The notes under the pieces: generated by a model | The model's database searches: none | What the model was told of the DNA's origin: nothing | The model's input: only the letters and a program-made list of their open reading frames with translations | Shown: positions 44,117 through 54,107 of the stretch, in pieces | How positions within the stretch are numbered: position 1 is the stretch's first letter | How the letters are laid out: each line of letters starts with the position of its first letter | Position numbers and translations under genes: made by a program | NCBI RefSeq assembly: GCF_900996245.1 | Contig: NZ_CAAJGK010000074.1 | Span: 62,001 to 126,000 of the forward strand | Direction: 5' to 3' | Length of the DNA stretch: 64,000 nucleotides | Source of the DNA: Paraburkholderia sp. BCC1886 | GTDB taxonomy: Bacteria > Pseudomonadota > Gammaproteobacteria > Burkholderiales > Burkholderiaceae

Positions 44117-45211
44117 TTACTTGGGCAGCGAACCGTCCACGCCTTCCACGTACCAGTTCACGCGTTGCAGATCCGCGTCGCCCAGCGTCTTGCCCGCCGG
44201 CACTTTCACCGCACCTGACTGATCCTTGATCGGGCCCGTGAAGACATCCCACTTGCCGCTAACGAGCGCGTCGCGCTTCGCCGTGACCTGTTTCTGCCCG
44301 TCAGCCGGGATCGCCGACGTGTTGATGTCTTCCAGATCGACCGCTTTTTGCGGCAGGCCCCACCACACCGGATCGTTCTTCCACTTGCCGTCCAGCACCT
44401 GCTGGATCGCCGCCGAGTAGTACACGCCCCAATGGCCGACCACCGAGCCCAGATGCGCGTCGGGGCCGAACTTCTTCATGTCCGAATCCCAGCCGAACGC
44501 GTGCACGTGCTTTTCCGAAGCGGTCGCGAGCGTCGCGCTCGAATCGGTGTTCTGCAACAGCACGTCGGCGCCCTGCCCGATCAGCGTTTCAGCCGCCTGC
44601 TTTTCCTTGCCCGGATCGAACCAGCTGTTGATCCAGATGACCTTGGTATGAATCTTCGGATTCACCGAACGCGCGCCGAGCGTGTACGCATTGATGTTGC
44701 GGATCACTTCCGGAATCGGTACCGACGCCACGAAGCCGAGCGTGTTGGTCTTCGTCACGTAGCCCGCGGCGACGCCGGCCAGATACGCGCCCTGATACAT
44801 GCGCACGTCGTAGGTGCCGAAGTTCGGCGCCTTCTTGTAGCCGGTTGCATGCAGGAACACCGTGTCGGGGAAATCCTTCGCGACCTTCAACTCGAAGTCC
44901 TGATAGCCGAAGCTCGAACCGATGATGATCTTGTTGCCCTTGTTCGCCAGATCGCGAAAGACGCGTTCGGAGTCGGCCGATTCCGGCACGTTCTCGATGC
45001 GCGTGATCTTTACCTTGTTGCCGAACTTCGCTTCCGCTTCTTTCGAGCCCTGATCGTGCGCGAAGGTCCAGCCTGCGTCACCCGGATTGCCGAGGTAGAC
45101 GAACGCGACGCCCGGCACGTCGGCCGCCTGCGCCGATTGCGCGAGCGGCGCGGCGAGTGCCAGCGCGGCGGCGCCCCAGGCAAACGCGGTGAGCAGATTT
45201 CTTCTCTTCAT
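44117..45211 (-). CDS. BMP-family ABC substrate-binding protein (purine/nucleoside)
   Basis: A 364-residue binding protein from MKRRNLL (45211; GGGAG upstream). Signal peptide to about 34 (AQSAQA-AD), then VAFVYLGNPGDAGWTFAHDQ, the start typical of the BMP/PnrA family. It binds nucleosides or bases in the periplasm. It stands beside two permeases and a double ATPase, and next to purine-catabolic genes, so a purine ligand is likely. It is separated from the permeases by 117 bp. Confidence 0.9.
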   Translation of the reverse strand: MKRRNLLTAFAWGAAALALAAPLAQSAQAADVPGVAFVYLGNPGDAGWTFAHDQGSKEAEAKFGNKVKITRIENVPESADSERVFRDLANKGNKIIIGSSFGYQDFELKVAKDFPDTVFLHATGYKKAPNFGTYDVRMYQGAYLAGVAAGYVTKTNTLGFVASVPIPEVIRNINAYTLGARSVNPKIHTKVIWINSWFDPGKEKQAAETLIGQGADVLLQNTDSSATLATASEKHVHAFGWDSDMKKFGPDAHLGSVVGHWGVYYSAAIQQVLDGKWKNDPVWWGLPQKAVDLEDINTSAIPADGQKQVTAKRDALVSGKWDVFTGPIKDQSGAVKVPAGKTLGDADLQRVNWYVEGVDGSLPK

Positions 45212-45328
45212 GGTTTCTCCCGTCATGGTTATTGAGTGTGCTTATGTCTTGCTGATGCAAGGAGGTAAAACGTGCGACCGGCTTCGTGCGATGACAAAGA
45301 TCGACAAAAACGAATCGCAAAAAACGGC

Positions 45329-46258
45329 TCAACCGGCCGAGAAAAACGGCTTCGCGAGCGAGGCCGGCGCGTTCAGGCGAATCGTGTTCGGATTGCGCGA
45401 GATCAGCACCAGCACGACCACGGTTGCGATATACGGCAGCATCGCGAGGAATTGCGTCGGCACCGGCACGCCGATGGCCTGCGCGTAAAACTGCAAGCCG
45501 GTCACCGCGCCGAACAGCAGCGCGCCGATCAGCAGACGCCCCGGCCGCCACGTTGCGAATACCACGAGCGCGAGCGCAATCCAGCCGCGCCCCGAGGTGA
45601 GTTGTTCCTGCCACAGGTGCAGATTGACGATCGAGTAATAGCCGCCGGCCAGACCCGCCATGCCGCCGCCGAACGCCACCGCGCCGTAGCGCACGCCGAT
45701 CACTGGAAAACCGACCGAGTGCGCCACTTGCGGCGACTCGCCGACCGAGCGCAACACGAGCCCGGCGCGCGTGCGGTACAGGAACCAGCCGATCACCGCG
45801 AACATGATGAAGGCCAGATAGTCGAGCGGCGTGAGACTGAAAAACGCCGGGCCGATGACCGGAATCTTCGAGAGACCGGGAATGGTCCACGTGTCGATGG
45901 TGGCGCGCACGGCAGCCGAGGTGTAGGGCTTGCCGACATACGCCGACAGCCCGATGCCGAAGATGGTCAGCGACAGGCCGGTGGCGACCTGGTTGGCGAG
46001 CATGGTGAGCGTGAGAAACGCGAACAGCAGCGACATGGCGAGTCCCGCGCCGATCGCGGCAAGCACGCCGAGCCACGGGCTGCCGGTGACGGAAGTGACC
46101 GCGTAGCCGGTGACCGCGCCCATCAGCATCATGCCTTCGACGCCGAGGTTGAGCACGCCCGACTTCTCGGTGATGAGTTCGCCCGCGCCCGCGAACATCA
46201 GCGGGATCGCGGCGGTGACGGCGCTCGAGGTGAGCGCGCTGGCTTGTTGAATGTCCAT
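45329..46258 (-). CDS. BMP-type ABC transporter permease (second)
   Basis: A 309-residue permease with about nine hydrophobic segments and the family stretch LITEKSGVLNLGVEGMMLMG. The start MDIQQ at 46258 is chosen because homology begins there; the open frame upstream lies inside the neighbouring permease gene. It pairs with the permease at 46312. Confidence 0.91.
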   Translation of the reverse strand: MDIQQASALTSSAVTAAIPLMFAGAGELITEKSGVLNLGVEGMMLMGAVTGYAVTSVTGSPWLGVLAAIGAGLAMSLLFAFLTLTMLANQVATGLSLTIFGIGLSAYVGKPYTSAAVRATIDTWTIPGLSKIPVIGPAFFSLTPLDYLAFIMFAVIGWFLYRTRAGLVLRSVGESPQVAHSVGFPVIGVRYGAVAFGGGMAGLAGGYYSIVNLHLWQEQLTSGRGWIALALVVFATWRPGRLLIGALLFGAVTGLQFYAQAIGVPVPTQFLAMLPYIATVVVLVLISRNPNTIRLNAPASLAKPFFSAG

Positions 46259-46311
46259 GGGAATCCGGCCTGTGTTTTTATGGCAAATGCGTGGCGAGAG
46301 AAACGGCGAAC

Positions 46312-47409
46312 TTACACGGCCAGCGAACGGCGCCGCACACGGTAGTTCACGAACAGGTCGGCACCCAGCAGGCAGAACAGCAACAGCCCCTGGAACACGC
46401 CGGAAAGCGCCTGCGGCAACTGCATCGAGGTCTGCACCGCTTCGCCGCCGAGATACAGCAGCGCCATCAACAGACTCGCGAGCACGATGCCGACCGGATG
46501 CAACCGTCCGACGAACACCACGATGATCGCCGTGAAGCCATAGCCCGGCGACCAGGTCGCCTGCAACTGGCCGATCGGGCCGGCAATCTCGCCCATGCCG
46601 GCGAGGCCCGCGAGACCGCCGCTGATCAGCAGCGAGGTCCAGATGGTTTTCTTGTCGGAGAAACCGGCGTAGCGCGCGGCGAGCGGCGCGAGGCCGCCGA
46701 CGTTCATCCGGTAGCCCGCGAAGCTTTTGCGCATGAACAGCCACACGAGCGGAATCGCGACCAGCGTGACGAACACCGACGCGTTCAGACGGGTGCCGCG
46801 CAGCCATTTGATGTGCCAGTCGCCGGCAAAAGTCGGATAGAGCATGTCGCCGCTGAACATCTCCGAGAGCGGGAAGTTCATGCCCTGCGGATCGCGCCAC
46901 GGACCGCTCACGAGATAAATGAGCAACTGCGTGGCCACGTACGTGAGCATCAGGCTGACGAGAATCTCGTTGGTGTTGAAGCGGCTTTTGAGCAGCGCGG
47001 GAATCGCGGCCCACGCCATGCCGCCGAGCACGCCGGCGATCATCATGGTCGGCAGGATCCACCAGCCGGTGGCCTGATCGAAATAGATCGCGATGCCGCT
47101 CGCGGCAATGCCGCCGAGCAACATCTGCCCTTCAGCGCCGATGTTCCAGACATTCGCGCGATAACCGACCGCAAGACCGAGACCGATCAGGCAAAGCGGC
47201 GAGGCCTTGAGCAGCAGCTCGGACCAGCCGTTCGCGCTCGACAGCGGTTCGATGAAGAACGCGTGCATGGCCTCGAGCGGGTCGCGGCCGACGAGGCTGA
47301 AAATCAGGAAGCCGATGGCGAGCGTCAGCACGGCGGCGATCAGCGGGACGGCGAGCTGCATCGTACGCGAGGGCGTCGTGCGGGCTTCGAGTCGATACGG
47401 AAGAATCAT
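46312..47409 (-). CDS. BMP-type ABC transporter permease (first)
   Basis: A 365-residue inner-membrane permease with conserved family stretches GYRANVWNIGAEGQMLLGG and NEILVSLMLTYVA. It forms the transmembrane pathway with the permease at 45329. About 94 bp separate it from the ATPase gene. Confidence 0.91.
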   Translation of the reverse strand: MILPYRLEARTTPSRTMQLAVPLIAAVLTLAIGFLIFSLVGRDPLEAMHAFFIEPLSSANGWSELLLKASPLCLIGLGLAVGYRANVWNIGAEGQMLLGGIAASGIAIYFDQATGWWILPTMMIAGVLGGMAWAAIPALLKSRFNTNEILVSLMLTYVATQLLIYLVSGPWRDPQGMNFPLSEMFSGDMLYPTFAGDWHIKWLRGTRLNASVFVTLVAIPLVWLFMRKSFAGYRMNVGGLAPLAARYAGFSDKKTIWTSLLISGGLAGLAGMGEIAGPIGQLQATWSPGYGFTAIIVVFVGRLHPVGIVLASLLMALLYLGGEAVQTSMQLPQALSGVFQGLLLFCLLGADLFVNYRVRRRSLAV

Positions 47410-47503
47410 GGGGACGTGTCGCCTGATTGAGTTCTGGTGTTGCTAATGGGATTAGGTTCGGTCTGGCTTCGCGCCGGGCCTGACGCTTTGCGTGAGCCGG
47501 CGC

Positions 47504-49105
47504 TCAGGCATGCGCCGGCAGTTCCGCGGAGGGCGCCGTGCCCTCGCGCTCGCCGAACAGACCCGCCATCCAGCGGCCGATTTCTTCGGCATTGGTCGCG
47601 CCGGTCGCGCGCACCGGCGAAAGCCGCCCGCCCGCGAGCACCGCGATGCGGTCGCAAATGTCGAACAACTCTTCCAGCTCTTCGGAGATCACCAGAATCG
47701 CCACGCCGCGCGCGGACAGGTCCAGCAACTGCTGGCGGATGAACGCCGCCGCGCCGACGTCGACGCCCCATGTCGGCTGCGCGACGACCAGCACCTTGGG
47801 CGCCTGCAGAATCTCGCGACCCATGATGTACTTTTGCAAATTGCCGCCGGACAGGCTTTGCGCGAGCGCTTCGGTGCCGCCGCAGCGGACGTCGAAGGCT
47901 TCGATGCAACGCTTCGCGAACGCGCGCATCGCACCGGTCCTGATCCAGCCGGTCTTCACCATCTGCTGACGATGCGCGGTGAGCAGCGCGTTTTCCGACA
48001 GCGTCATGGCCGGCACCGCGCCGCGGCCTAGCCGCTCTTCCGGCACAAAGCCGAGGCCGAGCGCGCGGCGGCCGCCGGCGCCAAGGCGCCCTGCCGCCTT
48101 GCCGCAGATCGTCACCGCGTCGGCGCGCGTGCCGCGCTTTTCGCCCGACAGCGCCGACAGCAATTCCGCCTGGCCGTTACCCGACACGCCCGCGATCCCG
48201 AAGATCTCGCCCGCATGCACGCCGAACGACACGTTGTCGAGCGACGTGCCGAACGGGTCGTCGCTCGCCGCCGACAACTGCTTCACGTCGAGCAGCACGG
48301 CGCCCGGACGATGCTCGCGACGCGTGTAGTCAGGCAGCGAATGGCCGACCATCAACTGCGCGAGCGACGCGTGGGTTTCCTGTTTCGGTGTGACGTGACC
48401 GGTCACGCGGCCGCCGCGCATCACCGTCGCGGTGTCGCACAGTTCCTGGATTTCGTCGAGCTTGTGGCTGATGTAGAGGATGCTACAGCCTTCGGCCGCG
48501 AGTCGACGAAGCGTCTCGAACAGCTTACGGACCGCTTGCGGGGTGAGCACCGAAGTCGGTTCGTCCATAATCAGCAGACGCGGATTCTGCAGCAGGCAAC
48601 GCACGATCTCCACGCGCTGCCGCTCGCCCACCGTGAGACTGTGCACGTGACGCTGCGGGTCGATGTCGAGACCGTAATCGGCCGACACCTCGCGAATGCG
48701 CCTTGCCAGCGTCTTCAGATCGAACGGCTCGTCGAGGGCGAGCGCGATGTTCTCGCCGACCGTGAGCGTCTCGAACAGCGAAAAATGCTGGAACACCATG
48801 CCGATGCCGAGCTTGCGCGCGGCCGCCGGATTGGCGATGTCGACCGGCTGACCCTCCCAGCGAATCTCGCCGGCGTCGGGCCGTACCGCGCCGTAGATCA
48901 CCTTCATCAGCGTGCTTTTGCCGGCGCCGTTCTCGCCGAGCACGGCGTGGATTTCTCCCGGCGCGACGATCAACGTGACGTCGTCGTTGGCCCGCACGGC
49001 CGGGTACTGTTTGGTGATGCCCTTGAGCATCAACCGGGGCGCCGCCTGTTCCGGCCTGGTTACCGGCTGCGCGGCGGCGCCGTCGCTATAAGAAGAGTCG
49101 CTCAT
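47504..49105 (-). CDS. BMP-type ABC transporter double ATPase
   Basis: A 533-residue protein with two ATPase domains. The first has Walker A GENGAGKST and Walker B LLIMDEPTSVLT. The second has the degenerate Walker A typical of sugar and nucleoside importers (GVSGNGQAE) with LSGGNLQKYIMGRE as signature. It powers the importer. First gene of the operon, facing a LysR gene divergently. Confidence 0.93.
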   Translation of the reverse strand: MSDSSYSDGAAAQPVTRPEQAAPRLMLKGITKQYPAVRANDDVTLIVAPGEIHAVLGENGAGKSTLMKVIYGAVRPDAGEIRWEGQPVDIANPAAARKLGIGMVFQHFSLFETLTVGENIALALDEPFDLKTLARRIREVSADYGLDIDPQRHVHSLTVGERQRVEIVRCLLQNPRLLIMDEPTSVLTPQAVRKLFETLRRLAAEGCSILYISHKLDEIQELCDTATVMRGGRVTGHVTPKQETHASLAQLMVGHSLPDYTRREHRPGAVLLDVKQLSAASDDPFGTSLDNVSFGVHAGEIFGIAGVSGNGQAELLSALSGEKRGTRADAVTICGKAAGRLGAGGRRALGLGFVPEERLGRGAVPAMTLSENALLTAHRQQMVKTGWIRTGAMRAFAKRCIEAFDVRCGGTEALAQSLSGGNLQKYIMGREILQAPKVLVVAQPTWGVDVGAAAFIRQQLLDLSARGVAILVISEELEELFDICDRIAVLAGGRLSPVRATGATNAEEIGRWMAGLFGEREGTAPSAELPAHA

Positions 49106-49201
49106 GTGATTCCGTAGTACGTCAGTGACTGCCGGTTATATCGCGTCCGCCCACCTCGTCGGCGGCCGATCCGTCACCACAACCGGATGACAATACCTAA
49201 T

Positions 49202-49218
49202 TCGACCCAGTCAGTCGA
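49202..49218. promoter_or_regulatory. Candidate LysR site between transporter and LysR gene
   Basis: TCGAC-N7-GTCGA, an interrupted palindrome of the size LysR dimers use, in the 251-bp divergent gap. Assignment to the adjacent LysR is inferred. Confidence 0.4.
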
Positions 49219-49356
49219 GCCATCAAAATTCCCCGCAAACCCGCGCCAATGCGCGTTCCGCGGGTATCCCACCCTTGACGCGGCTTTTCGTTCATATTAA
49301 AAGTCATATACCCCCGCAACCACTCGATCAGCCAGAACATATATTTCGGAGAAGTC

Positions 49357-50289
49357 ATGAGTCAGCAACGCGAGGCGATCGATACGTATTTATTACGCGT
49401 CTTGCATACCTTGTTGATGGAGCGCAGCGTGACGCGCGCAGCCGTCAAATTGAATCAGTCCCAACCTGCCATCAGCGCTGCGCTGCGCCGGCTGCGCGAC
49501 ATCACCGGCGACCCGCTGCTGGTGCGCGGCAAGTCCGGCATGGTGCCGACCGAATACGGTCTGCGCCTGCTCGAACCGGTGCAGAACGCGTTGCGCGAAA
49601 TCGAACGCATCAAGTTCCAGCAGCACAACTTCGATCCGGCGACGTCGATTCGTTGCTACCGCATCGGCTGCCCGGATTACCTGAACGTGCTGTTCGTGCC
49701 GACGGTGGTCGAACGGTTCCGCCAGGCCGCGCCGAACGCAACGCTCGAGTTCCATTCGCTCGGCCCCGCGTTCGACTACGAACTCGCGCTGGAAGACGGC
49801 AAGCTCGACATCGTCGTGGGCAACTGGCCGGAGCCGCCGGAGCAACTGCACCTGTCGAATCTGTTCGTCGATCAGATCGTCTGCCTGATGAGCAGCACGC
49901 ATCCCTTCGCCAAACGCGGCGGGCTCACGCTCGACCAGTACCTGAACGCCCCGCATCTCGCGCCGACACCGTACTCGGTGGGTCAGCGCGGCGCGATCGA
50001 CGTGCATCTGGCGCGCGAGCGCCTGAAGCGCCACGTGGTCGTGACCTTGCCGTACTTCAATCTGGCGCCTTACGTGCTGATCAAGTCCGATCTGATCTTC
50101 ACGACCACGCGCCTCTTTGCCGATTACTACGCGAAGTTCCTGCCGCTGACCGTCGTGCCCGCGCCGCTCGACTTCCCGCCGATGCAGTACTACCAACTGT
50201 GGCACGAGCGCGTGCACTATTCCGATGAGGTGCGCTGGTTGCGCAGTCTGGTCGCCGAAGCGACCAAAACCCTCATCGACAAACCCTGA
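49357..50289 (+). CDS. LysR-family regulator of purine uptake/catabolism
   Basis: A 310-residue LysR regulator of the NodD/SyrM-like group. Helix-turn-helix at about 8-60 (LMERSVTRAAVKLNQSQPAI), then an effector domain starting at YRIGCPDYLNVLFVP. It is divergent from the nucleoside transporter and convergent with the deaminase gene (16 bp apart), so it probably controls one or both. Confidence 0.86.
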   Translation: MSQQREAIDTYLLRVLHTLLMERSVTRAAVKLNQSQPAISAALRRLRDITGDPLLVRGKSGMVPTEYGLRLLEPVQNALREIERIKFQQHNFDPATSIRCYRIGCPDYLNVLFVPTVVERFRQAAPNATLEFHSLGPAFDYELALEDGKLDIVVGNWPEPPEQLHLSNLFVDQIVCLMSSTHPFAKRGGLTLDQYLNAPHLAPTPYSVGQRGAIDVHLARERLKRHVVVTLPYFNLAPYVLIKSDLIFTTTRLFADYYAKFLPLTVVPAPLDFPPMQYYQLWHERVHYSDEVRWLRSLVAEATKTLIDKP

Positions 50290-50305
50290 GCGCTTCGTGC
50301 TCCGC

Positions 50306-51694
50306 TTACGTCGCTGACTCGTAGAGCACCTTGGCCAACCGGTTGTGCTGCTCGATGACCGGTCCGAGTTCCAGCGTCGTGAGCTGTCCGTCTTTCACCA
50401 CCACCTTGCCGCCGATCACGCTGTGGCTGACCTGCGACGGCGCGCAGAACACCAGTGCCGCGACGGGGTCGTGCAAGGCGCCCGCGAACAGCGGCTGACG
50501 CAGATCGAACGACACGAAATCCGCCGCCATGCCCGGGGCCAGCGCGCCGATATCGTCGCGGTTCAGCACCTTCGCGCCGCCCAGCGTGGCGATCTCCAGC
50601 GCTTCGCGTGCGGTCATTGCGTCGGGACCGAAGCCGACCCGTTGCAGCAACAAGGCCTGACGCACTTCCGCGACCATCTGCGCACCGTCGTTGGAGGCCG
50701 AACCGTCGACGCCCAAACCCACCGGCACACCCGCGAGCCGCATCCGCTTGACCGGCGCAATGCCCGACGCGAGGCGCATGTTCGAACACGGACAATGCGC
50801 GACGCCCGTCCCGGTACGGGCAAACAGGGCGATGCCCGCGTCGTCGAGTTGCACACAGTGCGCGTGCCATACATCGTGGCCGACCCAGCCCAGATCTTCC
50901 GCGTACTCCGCCGGCGTCATGCCGAACTTTTCGCGGCTATACGCGATGTCGTTGACGTTCTCGGCCAGATGGGTGTGCAACGACACGCCGTAATGACGCG
51001 CCATCACCGCGGCTTCGCGCATCAGGTCACGGCTCACCGAGAACGGCGAACACGGCGCGACGACCACGCGCAGCATCGCGTAACGCGCTTCGTCGTGATA
51101 CGTCTCGATCAGGCGCTGCGTGTCGCGCAAGATATCGTCCTCGCGCTCGACCACCGAATCGGGCGGCAGGCCACCGTCTTTCTGACCGACGCTCATGCTG
51201 CCGCGCGCCGCATGAAAACGCATGCCGATCCGGCGCGCTGCGACGATGCTGTCGTCGAGGCGACTGCCGTTCGGATAGATATACAGATGGTCGCTCGACG
51301 TCGTGCAACCGGACAGCAACAGCTCGGCCATCGCCGTCAACGTGGAGACTTCGATCATCTCCGGTGTGAGGTTCGCCCACACCTTGTAGAGGCTGGTGAG
51401 CCAGCCGAACAACTCGGCGTTCTGCGCGGCGGGAATGGCGCGCGTCAGGCTTTGATACATGTGGTGATGCGTGTTGACGAGCCCTGGAATGACCAGGTGT
51501 CCACGCATGTCCAGCACTTCGTCCGCGCTATGCGGCAGTTCGTGCGTCGGTCCTACCGCGACGATCCGGTTGTCTTCGATATACAGGCCGCCGTCGCGCA
51601 GTTCGCGCCGGGCGCCGTCCATCGTGACCAGCACGTCCGCATGTTTGACCAGCATCGTTTTTTTCGGCTTGCCAGCCGTCTGTTCCATCGTCAT
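50306..51694 (-). CDS. 8-oxoguanine deaminase-type amidohydrolase
   Basis: A 462-residue metal-dependent amidohydrolase. ATG at 51694 has GGAG 6 bp upstream. Metal ligands His76 and His78 are in NTHHH, with further conserved HTHLAEN, HAHCVQLDD and GLGVDGSASND (metal Asp). The overall sequence is closest to the 8-oxoguanine deaminase/hydroxyatrazine hydrolase group, and guanine or isoxanthopterin deaminase are alternatives. In this purine cluster, deamination of guanine-type bases to xanthine or urate is likely. Confidence 0.85.
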   Translation of the reverse strand: MTMEQTAGKPKKTMLVKHADVLVTMDGARRELRDGGLYIEDNRIVAVGPTHELPHSADEVLDMRGHLVIPGLVNTHHHMYQSLTRAIPAAQNAELFGWLTSLYKVWANLTPEMIEVSTLTAMAELLLSGCTTSSDHLYIYPNGSRLDDSIVAARRIGMRFHAARGSMSVGQKDGGLPPDSVVEREDDILRDTQRLIETYHDEARYAMLRVVVAPCSPFSVSRDLMREAAVMARHYGVSLHTHLAENVNDIAYSREKFGMTPAEYAEDLGWVGHDVWHAHCVQLDDAGIALFARTGTGVAHCPCSNMRLASGIAPVKRMRLAGVPVGLGVDGSASNDGAQMVAEVRQALLLQRVGFGPDAMTAREALEIATLGGAKVLNRDDIGALAPGMAADFVSFDLRQPLFAGALHDPVAALVFCAPSQVSHSVIGGKVVVKDGQLTTLELGPVIEQHNRLAKVLYESAT

Positions 51695-52257
51695 TCGTAT
51701 CTCCGCTTCATTGCTTCCGTGCAAAGCCGTTCGAACGCGATGTGACAGCACATCAACCGTGCCGCCGCGTCCCGTCGAACGCCGTTGGCCCGGTTACCCG
51801 GCGTGTTTCCGCCGTCTTCGGGGTGCCCGAGCTTACGTGCTGCGGGCGCGTGCGTCGCGCTGTGACGGGCTTCACCCGGGTTTGCTGCGGCGCACAGGCG
51901 TAACCTTCAGGGGCCAAAATAAGTCTGACAACTCGTACCGTCGAGATACTGGGGTTCAGGCTGGCGATATAGTGGGCCTTTTTTGGCGCCGGTACGATCC
52001 GCCGGTAGATCGAAGTCAGGGTTATTGCCTGGAAGATCCGGGCGTCGTGGCTTTCAGCAGGCTGTCTGTCATGCGCCAGGTCTTATCTTTCCTATCTCGT
52101 GCACGCTTAACGGGACAAGCTTTCTACAATGGCGGCCACGGCGCTCGCATCGAAACGCCGACGGGTATGTAGCCACTGACGTGGAGCCTCGATCCGCCGC
52201 AACGTAACGGGATCGGGCCGCCGCCGAAACCTCGCATTCAGATAAGGAAAATTGCGA
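51695..52257. other. Long divergent leader between deaminase and uraH
   Basis: A 563-bp gap. A short palindrome TGTG-ACAG-CACA is at 51741-51752. TACAAT at 52125-52130 is a possible -10 box for uraH, without a clear -35. I see no convincing gene, riboswitch or terminator. Confidence 0.35.
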
Positions 52258-52611
52258 ATGGGAAAGCTCACTACCCATGTGCTCGACACCGCGAACGGTC
52301 GTCCCGGCGCGGGCATCAAGGTCGAACTCTTCGCGCTCGCGGGCGACACCCGCCGCGCGCTCAAAACCACTACCACCAATGACGACGGTCGCTGCGATCA
52401 GCCGCTGCTCGAAGGCGACGCGCTGGTCGCGGGCGAATACGAACTCGTGTTCGGCGCCGGCGATTACTTCGCGGCGATCGGCACGAAGGTGCCGGAACCG
52501 CGTTTCGTCGATCGCGTCGTGTTGCGCTTCGGCGTGGCCGATGCCGGCGCGCACTATCACGTGCCGCTGCTCGTATCGCCGTGGTCGTACAGCACGTATC
52601 GCGGTAGCTGA
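52258..52611 (+). CDS. uraH: 5-hydroxyisourate hydrolase
   Basis: A 117-residue transthyretin-like hydrolase. His7 in LTTHVLDTANGRPG and the C-terminal YRGS tetrapeptide (114-117) are the family's hallmarks. It hydrolyses 5-hydroxyisourate to OHCU after urate oxidation. An AAGGA site lies upstream. It is followed by puuD, 149 bp away. Confidence 0.95.
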   Translation: MGKLTTHVLDTANGRPGAGIKVELFALAGDTRRALKTTTTNDDGRCDQPLLEGDALVAGEYELVFGAGDYFAAIGTKVPEPRFVDRVVLRFGVADAGAHYHVPLLVSPWSYSTYRGS

Positions 52612-52698
52612 GGTTCCGGTTACGTGCGGTCCCGGTCAGTCAAACAATAAAACGGCGCGCGGCGAACCGGGCGTTGCGCGTGTTCGACCCTGCAGTCG

Positions 52699-52730
52699 CG
52701 CCACGACGTAAGCGTTGCTACGTCGTGGCG
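52699..52730. promoter_or_regulatory. Strong hairpin between uraH and puuD
   Basis: CGCCACGACGTA, 8-nt loop AGCGTTGC, and its perfect 12-bp reverse complement. There is no T-run after it, and it ends 30 bp before the puuD start. It could be an operator, an RNA stabiliser, or a processing site that sets separate levels of the two mRNAs. Confidence 0.7.
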
Positions 52731-52760
52731 TGAACAACGAATCAGAAGTGGAGGAGTTTC

Positions 52761-53954
52761 ATGGAAGGCTTTATCACCGACTGGCTGAATCTGGCGATTC
52801 GCTGGTTTCACGTCATTGCCGCGATTGCGTGGATTGGCGAGTCGTTCTACTTCGTCGCGCTGGACAACAGCCTGAAACCGCCGCAAGACCCGAATCAGAA
52901 GAAACGCGGTGTGTTCGGCGAACTCTGGCACGTGCATGGCGGCGGCTTTTACAACATGCAGAAGTACACCGTGGCGCCGCCGGAAATGCCCGACGACCTG
53001 CACTGGTCGAAGTGGCCTTCGTACACCACGTGGCTGTCGGGGTTTGGCCTGTTCACCGTGCTGTATCTGTTTTCGCCGTCCACGTATCTGATCGACAAGA
53101 ACGTACTCGATATGGGCCCGGTGGTGGCGGTGGCGTCGGCTATCGGCTTTCTGGCGGCCGGCTGGATCGTGTACGACTCGCTGTGCCGCATGCTCGGCAC
53201 CAAAGACCGCGTGCTCGGCATCTGCGTCGGCGTGTATGTGCTGATCGCCGCGTGGCTCGCCTGCCATATCTTCGCGGGCCGTGCGGCTTATCTGATCATG
53301 GGCGCGATGCTGGCGACGATCATGTCCGCGAACGTGTTCTTCGTGATCATTCCCGGCCAGCGCAAGATGGTCGACGCGATGCTCAAAGGCGACACGCCGA
53401 ATCCAATCTACGGCAAGCGCGGCAAACAGCGCTCGGTGCACAACACGTATTTCACGCTGCCGGTCGTGTTCGCGATGCTGTCGAACCATTACGCGATGAC
53501 CTACACGCATCCGTATAACTGGGCCGTGTTGCTGATCATCATGCTGGCGGGCGCGCTGATTCGCCAGTTCTTCGTGATGCGTCATCGTGGCCAGGTGCTG
53601 TGGTATCTGCCGCTGGTGGGCATCGTGCTGATGTTCGCCGCGCTCTTCTGGACGATGCCGAAACCGGTCGCACAACAACCGCAGGCGGCGAACGCGCCCG
53701 TGGTCAGAGTGGCCGATATTGCGGCGATCCTGCAGCAACGCTGCGTTGCCTGCCACTCCGCGCATCCGACGATGATGGGCAGCGCGCCGGCCGGTGTGCT
53801 GCTCGACACGCCCGATGAAATCTCGCAGAACGCGCAGCGTATTTATCAGCAGGCGGTGACGTTGAAGGCAATGCCGCTGGGTAACGTCACGCAGATGACC
53901 GATGGCGAGCGGATGAAGATCGCTGCGTGGTTCCAGGGTGGCGCGGCGAAATAG
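52761..53954 (+). CDS. puuD: Urate oxidase PuuD, membrane type with cytochrome c
   Basis: A 397-residue protein with about eight membrane helices (1-300) and a C-terminal cytochrome c domain with C328-V-A-C331-H332. PuuD proteins oxidise urate to 5-hydroxyisourate and feed electrons to the respiratory chain rather than making peroxide. It starts with MEGFITDWLNLAIRWFHVIA, typical of the family. AGTGGAGG lies 8 bp before ATG. It acts before UraH. Confidence 0.94.
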   Translation: MEGFITDWLNLAIRWFHVIAAIAWIGESFYFVALDNSLKPPQDPNQKKRGVFGELWHVHGGGFYNMQKYTVAPPEMPDDLHWSKWPSYTTWLSGFGLFTVLYLFSPSTYLIDKNVLDMGPVVAVASAIGFLAAGWIVYDSLCRMLGTKDRVLGICVGVYVLIAAWLACHIFAGRAAYLIMGAMLATIMSANVFFVIIPGQRKMVDAMLKGDTPNPIYGKRGKQRSVHNTYFTLPVVFAMLSNHYAMTYTHPYNWAVLLIIMLAGALIRQFFVMRHRGQVLWYLPLVGIVLMFAALFWTMPKPVAQQPQAANAPVVRVADIAAILQQRCVACHSAHPTMMGSAPAGVLLDTPDEISQNAQRIYQQAVTLKAMPLGNVTQMTDGERMKIAAWFQGGAAK

Positions 53955-53997
53955 GGTTTTAGCGGCACTTCGCCGATGGTTTTGATGGTGGAGACAG

Positions 53998-54034
53998 AGC
54001 GGGCTTTTCGCGAGAGCGGGAGGCCCGCTTTTTT
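53998..54034 (+). terminator. Intrinsic terminator of uraH-puuD
   Basis: Stem AGCGGGC, an 18-nt loop that is itself partly pairing, stem GCCCGCT, then TTTTTT. Confidence 0.75.
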
Positions 54035-54107
54035 GTGGCCCTTGGAGCACAAAATTCTGGGATATGTTTGGTTTTGTAGCCTTTGAGGCACAAGTCGGCA
54101 GTTCATC

